Source: G963667975 sp963677395 (GTDB lineage Bacteria > Bacteroidota > Bacteroidia > Bacteroidales > G963667975). From it: 64,000 nt of DNA. The DNA lies in contig OY781965.2 in the NCBI GenBank assembly GCA_963677395.2, positions 3,658,001 through 3,722,000 of the forward strand, given 5' to 3'. Within the stretch, counting starts at the first letter, position 1, and every line of letters begins with the position of its first letter. The position numbers were made by a program, and so were the translations under genes. The notes below the pieces were generated by a model, which saw only the letters and a program-made list of their open reading frames with translations, was not told the DNA's origin and searched no databases. This document shows positions 35,473 through 45,674 of the stretch, piece by piece.

Positions 35473-36129
35473 TTATTGTCTGTTGAATGTACGAGTAGAT
35501 GGTCCATAGTTAATATGAATTACCACCCATGAAGCTTGTCCATTTCCAACAGAAGGTTTCAGGTTAATACTGGTACAAGTTAGTTCGCCACCAATTGTAG
35601 CTGGTTGTAACGGAATAACCAACGTACTGTCTTTGATGTTGAATATTCTGATATCAAAACCAAAAGCAGGGCTTGTCGCTAAATCAACACCACCAACATT
35701 ATCAGTAACATACAAACCTTGATTATTGGCATCTTTTGTCCAGTTGGTAAGAACACTATTGCTACTACGCTTCCAAACTCCGGAATAATCCTTACCAATA
35801 ATATTCGATTCATAAACACCTACCCAACGTTTCACAACAGAGGAATAACCATCTGAATTTACAGCGGAGTATGTTAGTTTGTAAACGCCCGGAGTTGTTG
35901 CATTTACAGTACCTTCTGTTTGGTATTGCACCGGAGAACCTCCAATGGTGGCATCTATTCCGGGATCAGTAAAGGTTGAACCTTTCGCAATGGTCATAAA
36001 CTGATCTCCTTTGATCTTGAGAACAGGGTATGCTGTTTCTCTTGATACATCTTCTGAATCCTTACTACATGCCGCAACAAATGCAACAAGTAACAGGATA
36101 ATTATCAGGTTGAAATATTGTTTTTTCAT
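35473..36129 (-). CDS. Lipoprotein with bacterial Ig-like (DUF5011/DUF5012) domain
   Basis: The 218-residue protein has a lipoprotein signal (LLVAFVAAC, Cys at residue 21). Residues about 35-110 form an Ig-like DUF5011-type domain (GSTFTDPGIDATIGGSPVQYQTEGTVNATTPGVYKLTYSAVNSDGYSS). The C-terminal half is beta-rich without known motif. It is the third gene of the SusC/SusD operon and probably sits on the outer face of the outer membrane, helping to bind the ligand. Confidence 0.75.
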   Translation of the reverse strand: MKKQYFNLIIILLLVAFVAACSKDSEDVSRETAYPVLKIKGDQFMTIAKGSTFTDPGIDATIGGSPVQYQTEGTVNATTPGVYKLTYSAVNSDGYSSVVKRWVGVYESNIIGKDYSGVWKRSSNSVLTNWTKDANNQGLYVTDNVGGVDLATSPAFGFDIRIFNIKDSTLVIPLQPATIGGELTCTSINLKPSVGNGQASWVVIHINYGPSTRTFNRQ

Positions 36130-36161
36130 AACTGTTCTTTTTTTAAGTTAATCACACCACT

Positions 36162-37685
36162 TTATGGTTTAACATCCCACCATACTTTAGTTGTCAAAGG
36201 AACTAATGCTGGAGTATTCGGGTTCCGTTTCCGTTCTGATTCAGGGAAAAGAAGACGTTTAGGCCATTGGTTTGCAGTTGTATTATTCAAAGAAATTGTC
36301 CATTGACCTGCTACATAAGTTGTGTCACTGGATGGTACCGGGCTAATTTTAGGATAATGCGTTCTGCTTTGTTCTAAAAATGCTTCCAGACTCTGGAAAT
36401 TGGTCATTGCCACCCATTTTTGAACAATTATTTTTTCTTGTTTTTGTTCTTCTGTACCTGCAGCAGGATATTCATAAGGGCCGCCTGCTCCATAAAGAGT
36501 GGAAGCACCTGTAACACCCAGTTTTGTAAACGAGGCATTAATTCCCTGTTCATATAATGCTTTTGCATCACCGGCTACATTGAAGCGTAATACGGCTTCC
36601 GCCTGCATAAAATAGCTTTCGGAAGCAGAGAAGAATACAACAGGATCTGTTGGGTTTAAAACCGGAGTAGATAAATTTTGAATATTCGCACCCGTTCCAA
36701 GCGTAGTATTGAAAAAGTCACCCTGAGCCAGACATTCGTATTTTGCAGGGGTTTTCTGATTTTTATTGATCAGCATAGGCAAACGTGGGTCTGCATTTGT
36801 ATTCAGGAACGAGAAAATAGTTTTGCTCACCGAAATATTTCCTGCTAAACGATCAATAAATGTTTCATAAACCGGGTTTCTCTTATTTTGCTGATTTTCA
36901 AAGTTAGCAAAAACGGCATCCGAAGTCAAAAACGGAGCATTCGCAGTAAACATTTGCTGAATTCCTGCCTGAGCAACTGTTGGACGTTTATAGGACTGAT
37001 GCAAATAAATTTTGAGCTTCAGAGTATTTACAAATTGTTCCCATTTGTCCATATTCCCTCCAAATATCACATCATCAGTACCTGGTTCTAATGCTGTAGC
37101 CGTTGGATTATTTACACTTTTAAACGTTTTATAATCGTGTAATAACGCTTCATTCAGCATTACAATTAATGCATCATACACATCCTGTCCATTATCCCAT
37201 TTAGGAGTTGTATTTCCACCTAATCCCTGTAATGCTTCAGAAAACGGGACTTTATCATAAAGGTCAGCAAGAACCTGATAGGTATATGCCTGCATTGCAG
37301 TAGCCATTAAATAATAGCTCCAGTTTTGAGTTGAGCGTGAGTTATCTCTAACCCATTTCAAATCAGACAGAGCACCAGCATATAATTGTCCCCACTGACG
37401 GGTATCGAAATCTGTTGATTGCAAATTGTAAGCATCCAGTTCTCTCCATTGAGAAGCACCTATCGATTGAGTCCAGTGCTGAGCCCAAAATCCACCCAGT
37501 AATTGATAATAACCGCCAATAACATACGCACTGGAAGCAATACCCGCTGGAAGTGTTAGCTGAACACTTGATTCTGCCGGATTATTTGGATCTGTATTGA
37601 TATCCAAAAAATCTTTTTCACATGACACCATTCCAAATGTCAACGTGAAAAGCAGCATGATTGATATAATTGATTTTCTTTTCAT
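36162..37685 (-). CDS. SusD/RagB family nutrient-binding lipoprotein (SusD-like 2)
   Basis: The 507-residue surface lipoprotein has a signal peptide with lipobox VSC (Cys at 22) followed by EKDFLDINTDPNNP, the typical SusD_RagB start. The helix-rich TPR-type body includes SYYLMATAMQAYTYQVLADLYDKVPFSEA and the late SESYFMQAEAVLRF segment. The family captures glycans or peptides and closes as a lid on the SusC barrel. It starts 26 bases after susC. No glycoside hydrolase lies near, so the ligand is unknown. Confidence 0.92.
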   Translation of the reverse strand: MKRKSIISIMLLFTLTFGMVSCEKDFLDINTDPNNPAESSVQLTLPAGIASSAYVIGGYYQLLGGFWAQHWTQSIGASQWRELDAYNLQSTDFDTRQWGQLYAGALSDLKWVRDNSRSTQNWSYYLMATAMQAYTYQVLADLYDKVPFSEALQGLGGNTTPKWDNGQDVYDALIVMLNEALLHDYKTFKSVNNPTATALEPGTDDVIFGGNMDKWEQFVNTLKLKIYLHQSYKRPTVAQAGIQQMFTANAPFLTSDAVFANFENQQNKRNPVYETFIDRLAGNISVSKTIFSFLNTNADPRLPMLINKNQKTPAKYECLAQGDFFNTTLGTGANIQNLSTPVLNPTDPVVFFSASESYFMQAEAVLRFNVAGDAKALYEQGINASFTKLGVTGASTLYGAGGPYEYPAAGTEEQKQEKIIVQKWVAMTNFQSLEAFLEQSRTHYPKISPVPSSDTTYVAGQWTISLNNTTANQWPKRLLFPESERKRNPNTPALVPLTTKVWWDVKP

Positions 37686-37711
37686 TTCTCTAAGATTTTA
37701 ATTAATCATCA

Positions 37712-40700
37712 CTAGAAAGTAACTTTTAAACTTGCGCCGAAACTACGGGTAGTTGGAGCAGCTGAATATTCACCATAATCTGCCGTTAAATCATTTCCGA
37801 AGGTTGTAACTTCAGGATCGATAAAATGATTGTCACTTGGAGTGAAGAGAAGGAGATTTCTTCCGATAACGCTAAATGATGCTGAACCGAATGGGGTTTT
37901 GGCAAGCCATTTCGTTGGAAAAGTATAGGTTAAAACAACTTCACGGAGTTTCACGAACGATTTATCAATCAGATAAGCACTTGCGAATTTTCCACCACCG
38001 TGTGATTGGTCAAAATATTGATAAAAATTCTGAGTAGTGTGAGAAACAGGAGTTTCGTTTTCTATGTAAATAACATTTCCATTACCGTCCACACTTTGTT
38101 GAACTGAATTAGGAACAATAAACGGATTACGATCATTGTAAGTAGTAAACGGAGAAAGACCTGCAAAATCCATCATTTCTTTAGTTCTTGAATACATCAA
38201 ACCTCCCTGGCGAACATCAATAGAAAACGATAAATCCCAATTTTTGTAACGGAGCGTATTAATAACACCACCCGTCCAATCATATTCAGAATTCCCTAAA
38301 TAGCCATATTCGTCTGCAACAATTGGCAAACCACTATTGTCAACTATAATCCGTCCCTGAGGGTCTAATTTTGCCACTGGTCCCTGAAAAACGCCCAGTG
38401 GTTGCCCCGGGATACCAACAAAACCTAGTTTAGAAGTACCTCCTAAATCAACTTTTTCAAGTTGATCATTGAGTTCAACCAGTTTATTGCTGTTTTTCGC
38501 AAAGTTAAATGTGATTTCCCACGTGAAATCTTTCTTCTTAATTGGCACAACCTTTAATAAAACTTCGACCCCTTTATTGGTAATTACACCAAGATTACGG
38601 GTTTGCACACTGTAACCACTTGAAAACGCAATTGGCACATCAAAAATCAAATCCGTTGTTTTCTTCGAATAGTAGGTAAAGTCGAGACCTATTCTTCCAT
38701 TGAAGAAACGTAAGTCAGTACCAACTTCAAACTCTGAAGTAATTTCAGGTTTTAATTCCGGATTACCAATACGGTTTCCAACTGAGAATGCATTAATTCC
38801 TCCAAGTGGAAAGTCAAGACCTCTATAACCATCAGCAATGCTGGTTTGCGCAAAGATTGGATAAATTAAGTAAGGATTTGCATCATTTCCAGTTTGAGAC
38901 AGACCCATTCTCACCTTGCCAAATGAGAAGAATTTATTATCTTTTAAAGAAGGAAATGCTTCAGTGAATACAAATGCAGCATTTACGCCCGGATAGAAAA
39001 ATGAACGGTTTTCGGTAGGAAGAGTCGAAGACCAATCATTACGAGCATTTAATGTGAGCGTTAAATATCTTTTATAACGGAATTCAACATTTCCATACAA
39101 ACCCCAAATACGACGTCTAATAACTTCATTCTCTACTGCAGGAGTTGCAGAACTATTTGAGATTTGATAGAAGAAAGGAATATTTAATCCAGTTACCGAA
39201 ATTGAATTATTTTCAGAGTTACGTTGGTTCACATTCCAACCTAAAACGCTACTAAATTCAATATCTGGATTTATGTTACGGTTAATATTTAAGATAAAAT
39301 CACTGTTGATTTCACGAGAAAAGAATGTACTGTTTTTAACTTTACCCGGATCATCGCTATAATCGTTACGGGTATAATTAGTGATAGCACGCCATTCTTT
39401 CAATTGTGAATTTGCAATATCAGTACCAATACGCCATGTTGCATTAATCCAACTGGTAATAGGGTATGAAAAATCTAAATTACCATAGAACCGATCTTCA
39501 TTAAAATCATTACCATGTTCGTTTAAAACGTAGTATGGATTAGCTGCATAACCATTGTAATAGTTATCCAGATTGTAATAATTTGATTTGTAATCTTTTT
39601 GATCAACAATAGAAATATCACGCGGAGTTTGCATAATATTATCATATACAGATTGATCCTGACCTGTTGGAACAAATTTACTTTGTTTTTTAACATAGGA
39701 AATTGCTCCGGAAGCCATTAGTTTGTTATCTAATTTTGTACTTCCTCTTAAAGAAATTGTATTTCGCTTATATGTGTCAAATGCATCGGGGAAAATACCA
39801 TCTGAATTGACATTGGAATATGAGAAAAAGTAGCTTCCTCTCTCAAAATTGTTTGCCAGTGAAATTGAATTATCATAAGTAGTTCCCGTTTCAAAGAAAT
39901 CTTTAGCATTTGAAGGAAGAGCACTGTAAGGCTTGATAAGCTGTTTATTGTTCACAACATGTCCCCACGGACGAACAACATCATCAAACTTTGGACCCCA
40001 GCTTGTATTTTCAATTGGATCTGGTTTTCCAAAAAAACCTTCTCCAAAACCATTCTGGAAGGTTGGAAAACGAAGAGGTGTTTCAGCAATAAATGAAGAA
40101 GAAAATACAATCTCCATTCCTTTATTTTTAACCACTCTTTGTGGATCTTTTCCTTTTTTGGTAGTAATCACAATAACACCATTTGCAGCACGGGAACCAT
40201 ATAGAACAGTCGCTGAAGACCCTTTCAGGAATGTAATCGATTCTATATCATCCGGATTAATATCATTGGCTCTGTTACCAAAGTCAGTTCCCCCATTAAG
40301 GTCTGTACTTCCAACAGCCGAGTTATTAATGGGCACACCATCCACAACATAAAGAACCTGATTACTACCGGTTAATGAATTAAAACCACGGGAAATAACA
40401 CGAGTAGATGCTCCTGGGTTAGAAGATGCTGATGAAATATTTACCCCTGCAATTTTACCCTGCAATGCATTCATCGGGCTTCTTGAGCGAGACTTAACCA
40501 CATCATCACCACTTACCTGAGTAACTGAATATCCAAGTGTTTTTTCTTCACGTTTAATACCGAGAGCAGTAACAACTACCCCTTCAATATTAACCTGATC
40601 TGATTCCATCACCACATCTAATGTGGTTTTACCTGCAATGGCTACTTCTTTGGTTTTCATACCAATAAAAGAGAACACCAGCGTAGTTGCTTTATCAGAA

Positions 40701-40891
40701 ACATTAAGACGATATTTACCATCTATATCAGTGGTAGTACCAGTCTGCGTCCCTTTCACAAGAACCGTAACTCCGGGAATTCCCTTGCCATCGTCGGCAC
40801 TTGTAACCTTACCGGTTACCTGCCTTTGCGCTTGCAGCGCTTGTGCCCCTAAAAATAATAGGGACAGCAAGAAAAGTGTAATTTTTCTCAT
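37712..40891 (-). CDS. SusC/RagA family TonB-linked outer membrane transporter
   Basis: The 1059-residue protein has a signal peptide (1-21), a carboxypeptidase-like regulatory domain (QVTGKVTSADDGKGIPGVTVLVKGT through LDVVME), a TonB-box/plug region (VVVTALGIKREEKTLGYSVTQVSG, SPMNALQGKIAGVNIS, YVVDGVPINN, ATVLYGSRAANGVIVITTKKG), and a large barrel ending in a terminal Phe (KVTF). These are the SusC/RagA signatures. It imports oligomers across the outer membrane with TonB energy. It leads a four-gene operon on the minus strand: susC, susD, Ig-like lipoprotein, lipid-binding-type lipoprotein. Confidence 0.95.
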   Translation of the reverse strand: MRKITLFLLSLLFLGAQALQAQRQVTGKVTSADDGKGIPGVTVLVKGTQTGTTTDIDGKYRLNVSDKATTLVFSFIGMKTKEVAIAGKTTLDVVMESDQVNIEGVVVTALGIKREEKTLGYSVTQVSGDDVVKSRSRSPMNALQGKIAGVNISSASSNPGASTRVISRGFNSLTGSNQVLYVVDGVPINNSAVGSTDLNGGTDFGNRANDINPDDIESITFLKGSSATVLYGSRAANGVIVITTKKGKDPQRVVKNKGMEIVFSSSFIAETPLRFPTFQNGFGEGFFGKPDPIENTSWGPKFDDVVRPWGHVVNNKQLIKPYSALPSNAKDFFETGTTYDNSISLANNFERGSYFFSYSNVNSDGIFPDAFDTYKRNTISLRGSTKLDNKLMASGAISYVKKQSKFVPTGQDQSVYDNIMQTPRDISIVDQKDYKSNYYNLDNYYNGYAANPYYVLNEHGNDFNEDRFYGNLDFSYPITSWINATWRIGTDIANSQLKEWRAITNYTRNDYSDDPGKVKNSTFFSREINSDFILNINRNINPDIEFSSVLGWNVNQRNSENNSISVTGLNIPFFYQISNSSATPAVENEVIRRRIWGLYGNVEFRYKRYLTLTLNARNDWSSTLPTENRSFFYPGVNAAFVFTEAFPSLKDNKFFSFGKVRMGLSQTGNDANPYLIYPIFAQTSIADGYRGLDFPLGGINAFSVGNRIGNPELKPEITSEFEVGTDLRFFNGRIGLDFTYYSKKTTDLIFDVPIAFSSGYSVQTRNLGVITNKGVEVLLKVVPIKKKDFTWEITFNFAKNSNKLVELNDQLEKVDLGGTSKLGFVGIPGQPLGVFQGPVAKLDPQGRIIVDNSGLPIVADEYGYLGNSEYDWTGGVINTLRYKNWDLSFSIDVRQGGLMYSRTKEMMDFAGLSPFTTYNDRNPFIVPNSVQQSVDGNGNVIYIENETPVSHTTQNFYQYFDQSHGGGKFASAYLIDKSFVKLREVVLTYTFPTKWLAKTPFGSASFSVIGRNLLLFTPSDNHFIDPEVTTFGNDLTADYGEYSAAPTTRSFGASLKVTF

Positions 40892-41166
40892 AAAACTAAG
40901 GTTTAGTTAACGATAACTAGTTATTAATTGGTTTAATTGGGTTTTGGGTTTAATACTAAATTACTTCATAATCAATTATTTAATTCAGACTAAATTTCAT
41001 ACATACAATATTAGCACATTCAGCCCTCAAAAACAAGCTTTTGGGTAAAAAAAATAAAGATTTTTCACCTTCATCAATGAACTTTTAGCCTCAAGTCTAT
41101 GTTCTGAGTAATACGTTAATACTATCAATCTGTTGTTTAGCATAAAAAATTATCAATAAAAATAAA

Positions 41167-43575
41167 ATGTTAATATATATAAATATACACCCGCACAGCC
41201 GTATAGTTAACTTGTTATTAACACTACTAATATTTAATGCCACCTTGGTTGCTCAAACAGGAATCATAAAAGGTCGCGTTTTCAATCAGAAGAACAATGA
41301 ACCAATACCTTTCTCAAACATTGCTATACAAGGAACGAATATTGGAACTATTTCTGATCTAAACGGAAATTTCATATTTACAGGGATAAGGCCAGGTTTT
41401 ATAAAATTAATAGCTAGCTCCGTTGGTTTTGAAATCATGTTAACTAAAGAAATAATGGTTACAAATGCAAAAACAGTATTTGTGGACATTTCTATGAAAG
41501 AAACATTTATTCAGCTTGAAGATATTGAAATTAAAGCACCTACATTTGCCCGTGACAATGAAAGCCCTGTCTCCTTACGAAGTCTCGGAATATCTGAAAT
41601 TGAAAAGAGCCCGGGTGGAAATCGGGATATTTCGAAAGTACTTCAAACTCTTCCCGGAGTATCTTCTACGCCTGCTTACAGGAATGATGTAATTGTTCGC
41701 GGAGGAGGTTCCAGTGAAAACACATTCTATTTAGATGGAATAGAAATACCAAATATAAACCATTTTTCCACTCAAGGATCTTCGGGAGGTCCTGTTGGAA
41801 TTATAAATGTAGACTTTATACGTGAGGTAAACTTCTATTCGGGTGCCTTTCCAGCTAACAGAGGAAATGCATTAAGTTCGATTATCGAAATGAATCAAAT
41901 TGATGGCAACAAAGATCGTGTTATTACTAAGGCCGCTTTTGGTGCATCAGATTTAGCTTTATCATTAAACGGTCCTGCCGGGAAAAAAAACTCTTTTTTA
42001 TTTTCTGCCCGACGTTCTTACTTGCAATTCCTTTTTAGTGTATTAAACCTGCCTTTTCTACCAACATATAATGACTTCCAGTTTAAATATAAGATAAAGC
42101 CAGATGCTAAAAATGAAATATCGGTTATTGGTCTGGGTGCAATTGATGAATTTAAACTTAATAACGATTTAAAAAACCCTGATGAAGAACAAAAATACAT
42201 TCTGGGGTATCTTCCCGTAAATGAGCAATGGAACTACACATTAGGAGTTGTTTATCGGCATTTCCACAAAAAAGGTTTTGACACATGGGTATTAAGTCGC
42301 AATATGTTACATAACACGTCCTATAAGTATCCTGACAACAATGAATCTTTATCCAAACTTTCTGACTACAAATCAGATGAGAGTGAAAACAAATTCAGAT
42401 ATGAACACAATACCTTCCTGGAAGAACTAACCATTAATTCAGGTGTAGGGTTTGAATATGCCCGATACACAAATAGCACCATTCGCAATATACTTACTGG
42501 CGATTCTATTAAAAACATCCAGTATGAATCCAAGCTTCATCTGTTTTCATGGAATGCTTTTTCGCAAATTAGCAAACCATACTTGGGGGAAAAACTTACT
42601 GTTTCACTAGGTATTCGATTTGACGGAAATAGTTTCTCAAAATCAATGCAAAACCCATTAAATCAAGTTTCTCCACGTCTATCCTTTTCGTATAAGGTAA
42701 ATGGCAACTTGTTTATTAATGCAAACACTGGAATTTATTATCAACAACCACCCTTTACCACTTTGGGATTCAGAAATAAAGCAGGAGAACTTATAAACAA
42801 AATCAACAACTTGAAATACATCAATAGCAATCATGTTATCGTTGGAATTGAGTATAATCCAAACGAACAGAGTAAATTTACATTGGAAGGCTTTTACAAA
42901 TTTTACAATCATTACCCTTTTTCGGTAAACGACTCCGTTTCAATAGCCAGCAAGGGCACAGATTTTGGATCATTTGGAGATGAAGAAGTCACTTCTGAAT
43001 CAAAGGGTAAAGCATATGGTGCTGAGTTATACTATCGTAACACTAATCTAATGGGGTTTAATATCATTTTATCCTACACATTTGTCAGAAGTTTGTTTAC
43101 TGATAAGAACAATTCATATGTGTCTTCGGCGTGGGATAATGTACATTTACTTAATATTACATTACTCAAACAGCTCAAACATAATTGGAATATCGGGCTT
43201 AAATGGAAGTTTGTTGGAGGCGCACCTTATACTCCATTGGATTTAAACCGATCGTCAGTAATGTCTGTTTGGGACTCTCAAGGACGTGGTTATCTTGACT
43301 ACAATAAATACAACACATTAAGATTGAGCAGTTTTCATCAACTGGATATACGAATAGATAAAGAGTATTTCTTTAGCAAGTGGTCTTTGAATTTCTACCT
43401 TGACATTCAAAACATTTATAACTTCTCCGCAGATCAACAACCTCAATATACAAACCTGAAAACAGATGAAACACCCAACATAGATCCCAACGATTCTAAC
43501 CGTTATATTCTGCGGAAACTGAACCCTTCGTCAGGAAATATACTTCCTACTATTGGCATTATTGTTGAATTCTAG
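41167..43575 (+). CDS. TonB-dependent receptor with carboxypeptidase-like regulatory domain
   Basis: An 802-residue outer-membrane receptor. Signal peptide (about 1-29, ending LVAQ), regulatory beta-sandwich (GIIKGRVFNQKNNEPIPFSNIAIQGT to about 115), plug (about 130-240: SPGGNRDISKVLQTLPGV, NDVIVRGGGSSENTFYLDGIEIPN), and a barrel ending IIVEF. It is divergent from the SusC operon and has no SusD partner, so it belongs to the CirA/FecA-like receptors and not to the SusC group. The substrate (siderophore, cobamide or peptide) is unknown. Confidence 0.9.
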   Translation: MLIYINIHPHSRIVNLLLTLLIFNATLVAQTGIIKGRVFNQKNNEPIPFSNIAIQGTNIGTISDLNGNFIFTGIRPGFIKLIASSVGFEIMLTKEIMVTNAKTVFVDISMKETFIQLEDIEIKAPTFARDNESPVSLRSLGISEIEKSPGGNRDISKVLQTLPGVSSTPAYRNDVIVRGGGSSENTFYLDGIEIPNINHFSTQGSSGGPVGIINVDFIREVNFYSGAFPANRGNALSSIIEMNQIDGNKDRVITKAAFGASDLALSLNGPAGKKNSFLFSARRSYLQFLFSVLNLPFLPTYNDFQFKYKIKPDAKNEISVIGLGAIDEFKLNNDLKNPDEEQKYILGYLPVNEQWNYTLGVVYRHFHKKGFDTWVLSRNMLHNTSYKYPDNNESLSKLSDYKSDESENKFRYEHNTFLEELTINSGVGFEYARYTNSTIRNILTGDSIKNIQYESKLHLFSWNAFSQISKPYLGEKLTVSLGIRFDGNSFSKSMQNPLNQVSPRLSFSYKVNGNLFINANTGIYYQQPPFTTLGFRNKAGELINKINNLKYINSNHVIVGIEYNPNEQSKFTLEGFYKFYNHYPFSVNDSVSIASKGTDFGSFGDEEVTSESKGKAYGAELYYRNTNLMGFNIILSYTFVRSLFTDKNNSYVSSAWDNVHLLNITLLKQLKHNWNIGLKWKFVGGAPYTPLDLNRSSVMSVWDSQGRGYLDYNKYNTLRLSSFHQLDIRIDKEYFFSKWSLNFYLDIQNIYNFSADQQPQYTNLKTDETPNIDPNDSNRYILRKLNPSSGNILPTIGIIVEF

Positions 43576-43873
43576 TACAAAATCTTCTACTTAAAAACAC
43601 AAGACTTTAGAAGATAATAATGGCAAGTATATCAGAACTCTTCATATTTCACAAAGAATCAAAAAAAGTTTTTTCACTTAGAAAAGATAAATCTGAATAA
43701 ATAACTTCAAATCAGTCCGCAAAAAGATTTCAGAACAAAAACAGACCTTGTTTTACAACTTAAAGTTTCCGGATATAGCCATCACTCCGAAAAAATGGAG
43801 TATTATTTCTTTGTCTGAAGACAATTACCACAGTATTACATATTCCCGAAAATATCGAAGCGAAAATACAGCC

Positions 43874-44578
43874 TTAATCGTCGGCCTTATCACCAAGCAT
43901 AGGAACAAAACGAAATGAGCCATGTTCTTTTACAACATATTCTGTTTCGTTTATTTTTGTCAGCGTTGTCATGGTTTGAACATCATCCCCAACAGGAACT
44001 ACCATAACCCCCCCCGGTTTTAATTGAGTAATTAACGCTTCCGGAATATAAGGAGCTCCACAGGTGATAATTATTTTATCGAATGGGGCAAAAGCAGGTA
44101 ATCCGGCATAACCATCCCCGAAAAAAAGTTTTGGTCTGTATCCTATAGAAGGAAGAAATACTTTTGTTTTCTGGAAAAGATTTTTCTGACGTTCTATGCT
44201 AAAAACCTTTGCACCCATTTTTACCAAAACCGAAGCCTGATAGCCCGAACCAGTACCAACTTCAAGAACTTTTTCATTCTTTTTTATCTGAAGCAACTCA
44301 GTTTGAAAAGCTACTGTATAAGGTTGAGAAATGGTTTGTCCGGAACCTATTGGAAAAGCTTTATCCTGATACGCAAATTCGAGAAAAGAAGAATCCATAA
44401 ACCAGTGACGGGGAATTTCTTCTATTGCGCTTAACACGGCTTCATCTTTTATCCCTTTTGAGCGGATAAGTTGCACTAATTGCTTACGCAATCCTTTATG
44501 ACGATAGGAATCAACTCTTTGTTCTTCTGGCTTTAACATGTATTCGGGAGTGCTTTTGGAAGGAATGCGAAGATACAT
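43874..44578 (-). CDS. pcm: Protein-L-isoaspartate O-methyltransferase
   Basis: The 234-residue enzyme methylates L-isoaspartyl residues in damaged proteins using S-adenosylmethionine. Motifs: FPIGSGQTISQPYTVAFQTELL (substrate loop), VLEVGTGSGYQASVL (SAM motif I) and IITCGAPYIPEALITQLKPGG. It has about 20 extra residues at the N-terminus compared with short forms. It is divergent from the Gfo/Idh gene with a gap under 50 bases. Confidence 0.95.
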   Translation of the reverse strand: MYLRIPSKSTPEYMLKPEEQRVDSYRHKGLRKQLVQLIRSKGIKDEAVLSAIEEIPRHWFMDSSFLEFAYQDKAFPIGSGQTISQPYTVAFQTELLQIKKNEKVLEVGTGSGYQASVLVKMGAKVFSIERQKNLFQKTKVFLPSIGYRPKLFFGDGYAGLPAFAPFDKIIITCGAPYIPEALITQLKPGGVMVVPVGDDVQTMTTLTKINETEYVVKEHGSFRFVPMLGDKADD

Positions 44579-44601
44579 ATTTTCCGTTTCCTAAAATCAT
44601 T

Positions 44602-44609
44602 TAACTTTG
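44602..44609 (+). promoter_or_regulatory. Putative -7 element of the Gfo/Idh gene
   Basis: TAACTTTG is an exact TAnnTTTG match 15 bases before the ATG at 44625. It overlaps an in-frame TTG (44607) that would otherwise extend the gene. Confidence 0.5.
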
Positions 44610-44624
44610 CCTCAAAAACAGAAT

Positions 44625-45602
44625 ATGTTACGTATAGGTGTTGTTGGCGCAGGCCATCTCGGAAAAATCCACATAAAATGTATTAAGCAAATTGCCGATT
44701 ATCAACTGGTAGGTTTTTATGATATTGATCCTGAAAATTCAGCAAAGGTTCAGGAAGAATATCAGGTAAAGCATTATTCAAATCTTGAAGAACTAATTGA
44801 TTTGGTAGATGTTATAGACATTGTTACTCCTACCCTTTCGCATTATGATGTTGCATCGAAAGGGCTTCGCAAAGGCAAACATATTTTTATTGAAAAGCCA
44901 ATTACAACTTCACTTGACGAAGCTTCTAAGCTTATTAATCTTGCCGAAGAAGCGGGCGTAAAAGTACAAGTGGGGCATGTTGAACGATTTAATCCTTGCT
45001 TACTCGCCGCACAGGAATTTATTCATGAACCAAAATTTATCGAAGCTCACCGTTTAGCAGTTTTCAATCCAAGAGGAACAGATGTACCCGTTATTCTTGA
45101 TTTAATGATTCACGATATTGATATCGTGTTAAGTCTTGTAAAATCGAGAGTACGCAAAGTAAGTGCAAGCGGAGTTTCTATCATAAGTGATACTCCGGAT
45201 ATTGCAAATGCACGTATTGAGTTTGAAAATGGATGCGTGGCAAATCTTACAGCCAGCCGAATTTCATTAAAAAACATGCGTAAAACCCGCATTTTCCAAA
45301 ACGACGCCTATATCTCTCTCGATTTTCTCACAAAAGAAACGGAAATTGTTCGTATTGATGAAGCTAACGGAAAATCGCAAGATGCAACCGAAGTGCTCAT
45401 GATTGATCCTGGTTATGGGAAACCAATGAAGCAAATTTCATTCGAAAAACCTGAAGTTAAACCCATCAATGCTATTATGGCTGAACTTGAAATGTTTTAT
45501 AAAAGTATTATTACAAATACTGAGCCTATTGTTCCAATTACAGATGGATATAACGCCCTGGATGTTGCATACCAAATTATCGAAAAGCTAAATATCCGTT
45601 AA
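44625..45602 (+). CDS. Gfo/Idh/MocA family oxidoreductase
   Basis: A 325-residue cytoplasmic enzyme with an N-terminal Rossmann domain (RIGVVGAGHLGKIH at 3-16) and the EKPITTSLDEA motif carrying the conserved EKP Lys. The C-terminal alpha/beta domain includes VQVGHVERFNP and LIHDIDIVLSL-like segments. Family members oxidise or reduce sugars and related compounds with NAD(P). The gene heads a row with a lipoprotein and a polyprenyl sugar-phosphate transferase, which hints at nucleotide-sugar or surface-polysaccharide work. The start at 44625 is chosen because the upstream TTG lies in the promoter. Confidence 0.88.
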   Translation: MLRIGVVGAGHLGKIHIKCIKQIADYQLVGFYDIDPENSAKVQEEYQVKHYSNLEELIDLVDVIDIVTPTLSHYDVASKGLRKGKHIFIEKPITTSLDEASKLINLAEEAGVKVQVGHVERFNPCLLAAQEFIHEPKFIEAHRLAVFNPRGTDVPVILDLMIHDIDIVLSLVKSRVRKVSASGVSIISDTPDIANARIEFENGCVANLTASRISLKNMRKTRIFQNDAYISLDFLTKETEIVRIDEANGKSQDATEVLMIDPGYGKPMKQISFEKPEVKPINAIMAELEMFYKSIITNTEPIVPITDGYNALDVAYQIIEKLNIR

Positions 45603-45616
45603 AACTTAATAATTGT

Positions 45617-45651
45617 AACGGCTATCATAATAATACAGATGAATAGCCGTT
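45617..45651 (+). terminator. Possible weak terminator after the Gfo/Idh gene
   Basis: Arms AACGGCTAT (45617-45625) and ATAGCCGTT (45643-45651) with a 17-base loop and a T-rich tail. It may only reduce read-through into the next gene. Confidence 0.45.
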
Positions 45652-45674
45652 TCATTTTATCTATTGTACCAGCT

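Noticed and set aside
37712..43575. Polysaccharide utilisation locus with known glycan
   Set aside because: No glycoside hydrolase, lyase, sulfatase or regulator is adjacent, so a substrate cannot be assigned.
44607..44624. TTG start for the Gfo/Idh gene
   Set aside because: It lies within the TAACTTTG promoter box; the Rossmann motif starts right after the ATG at 44625.
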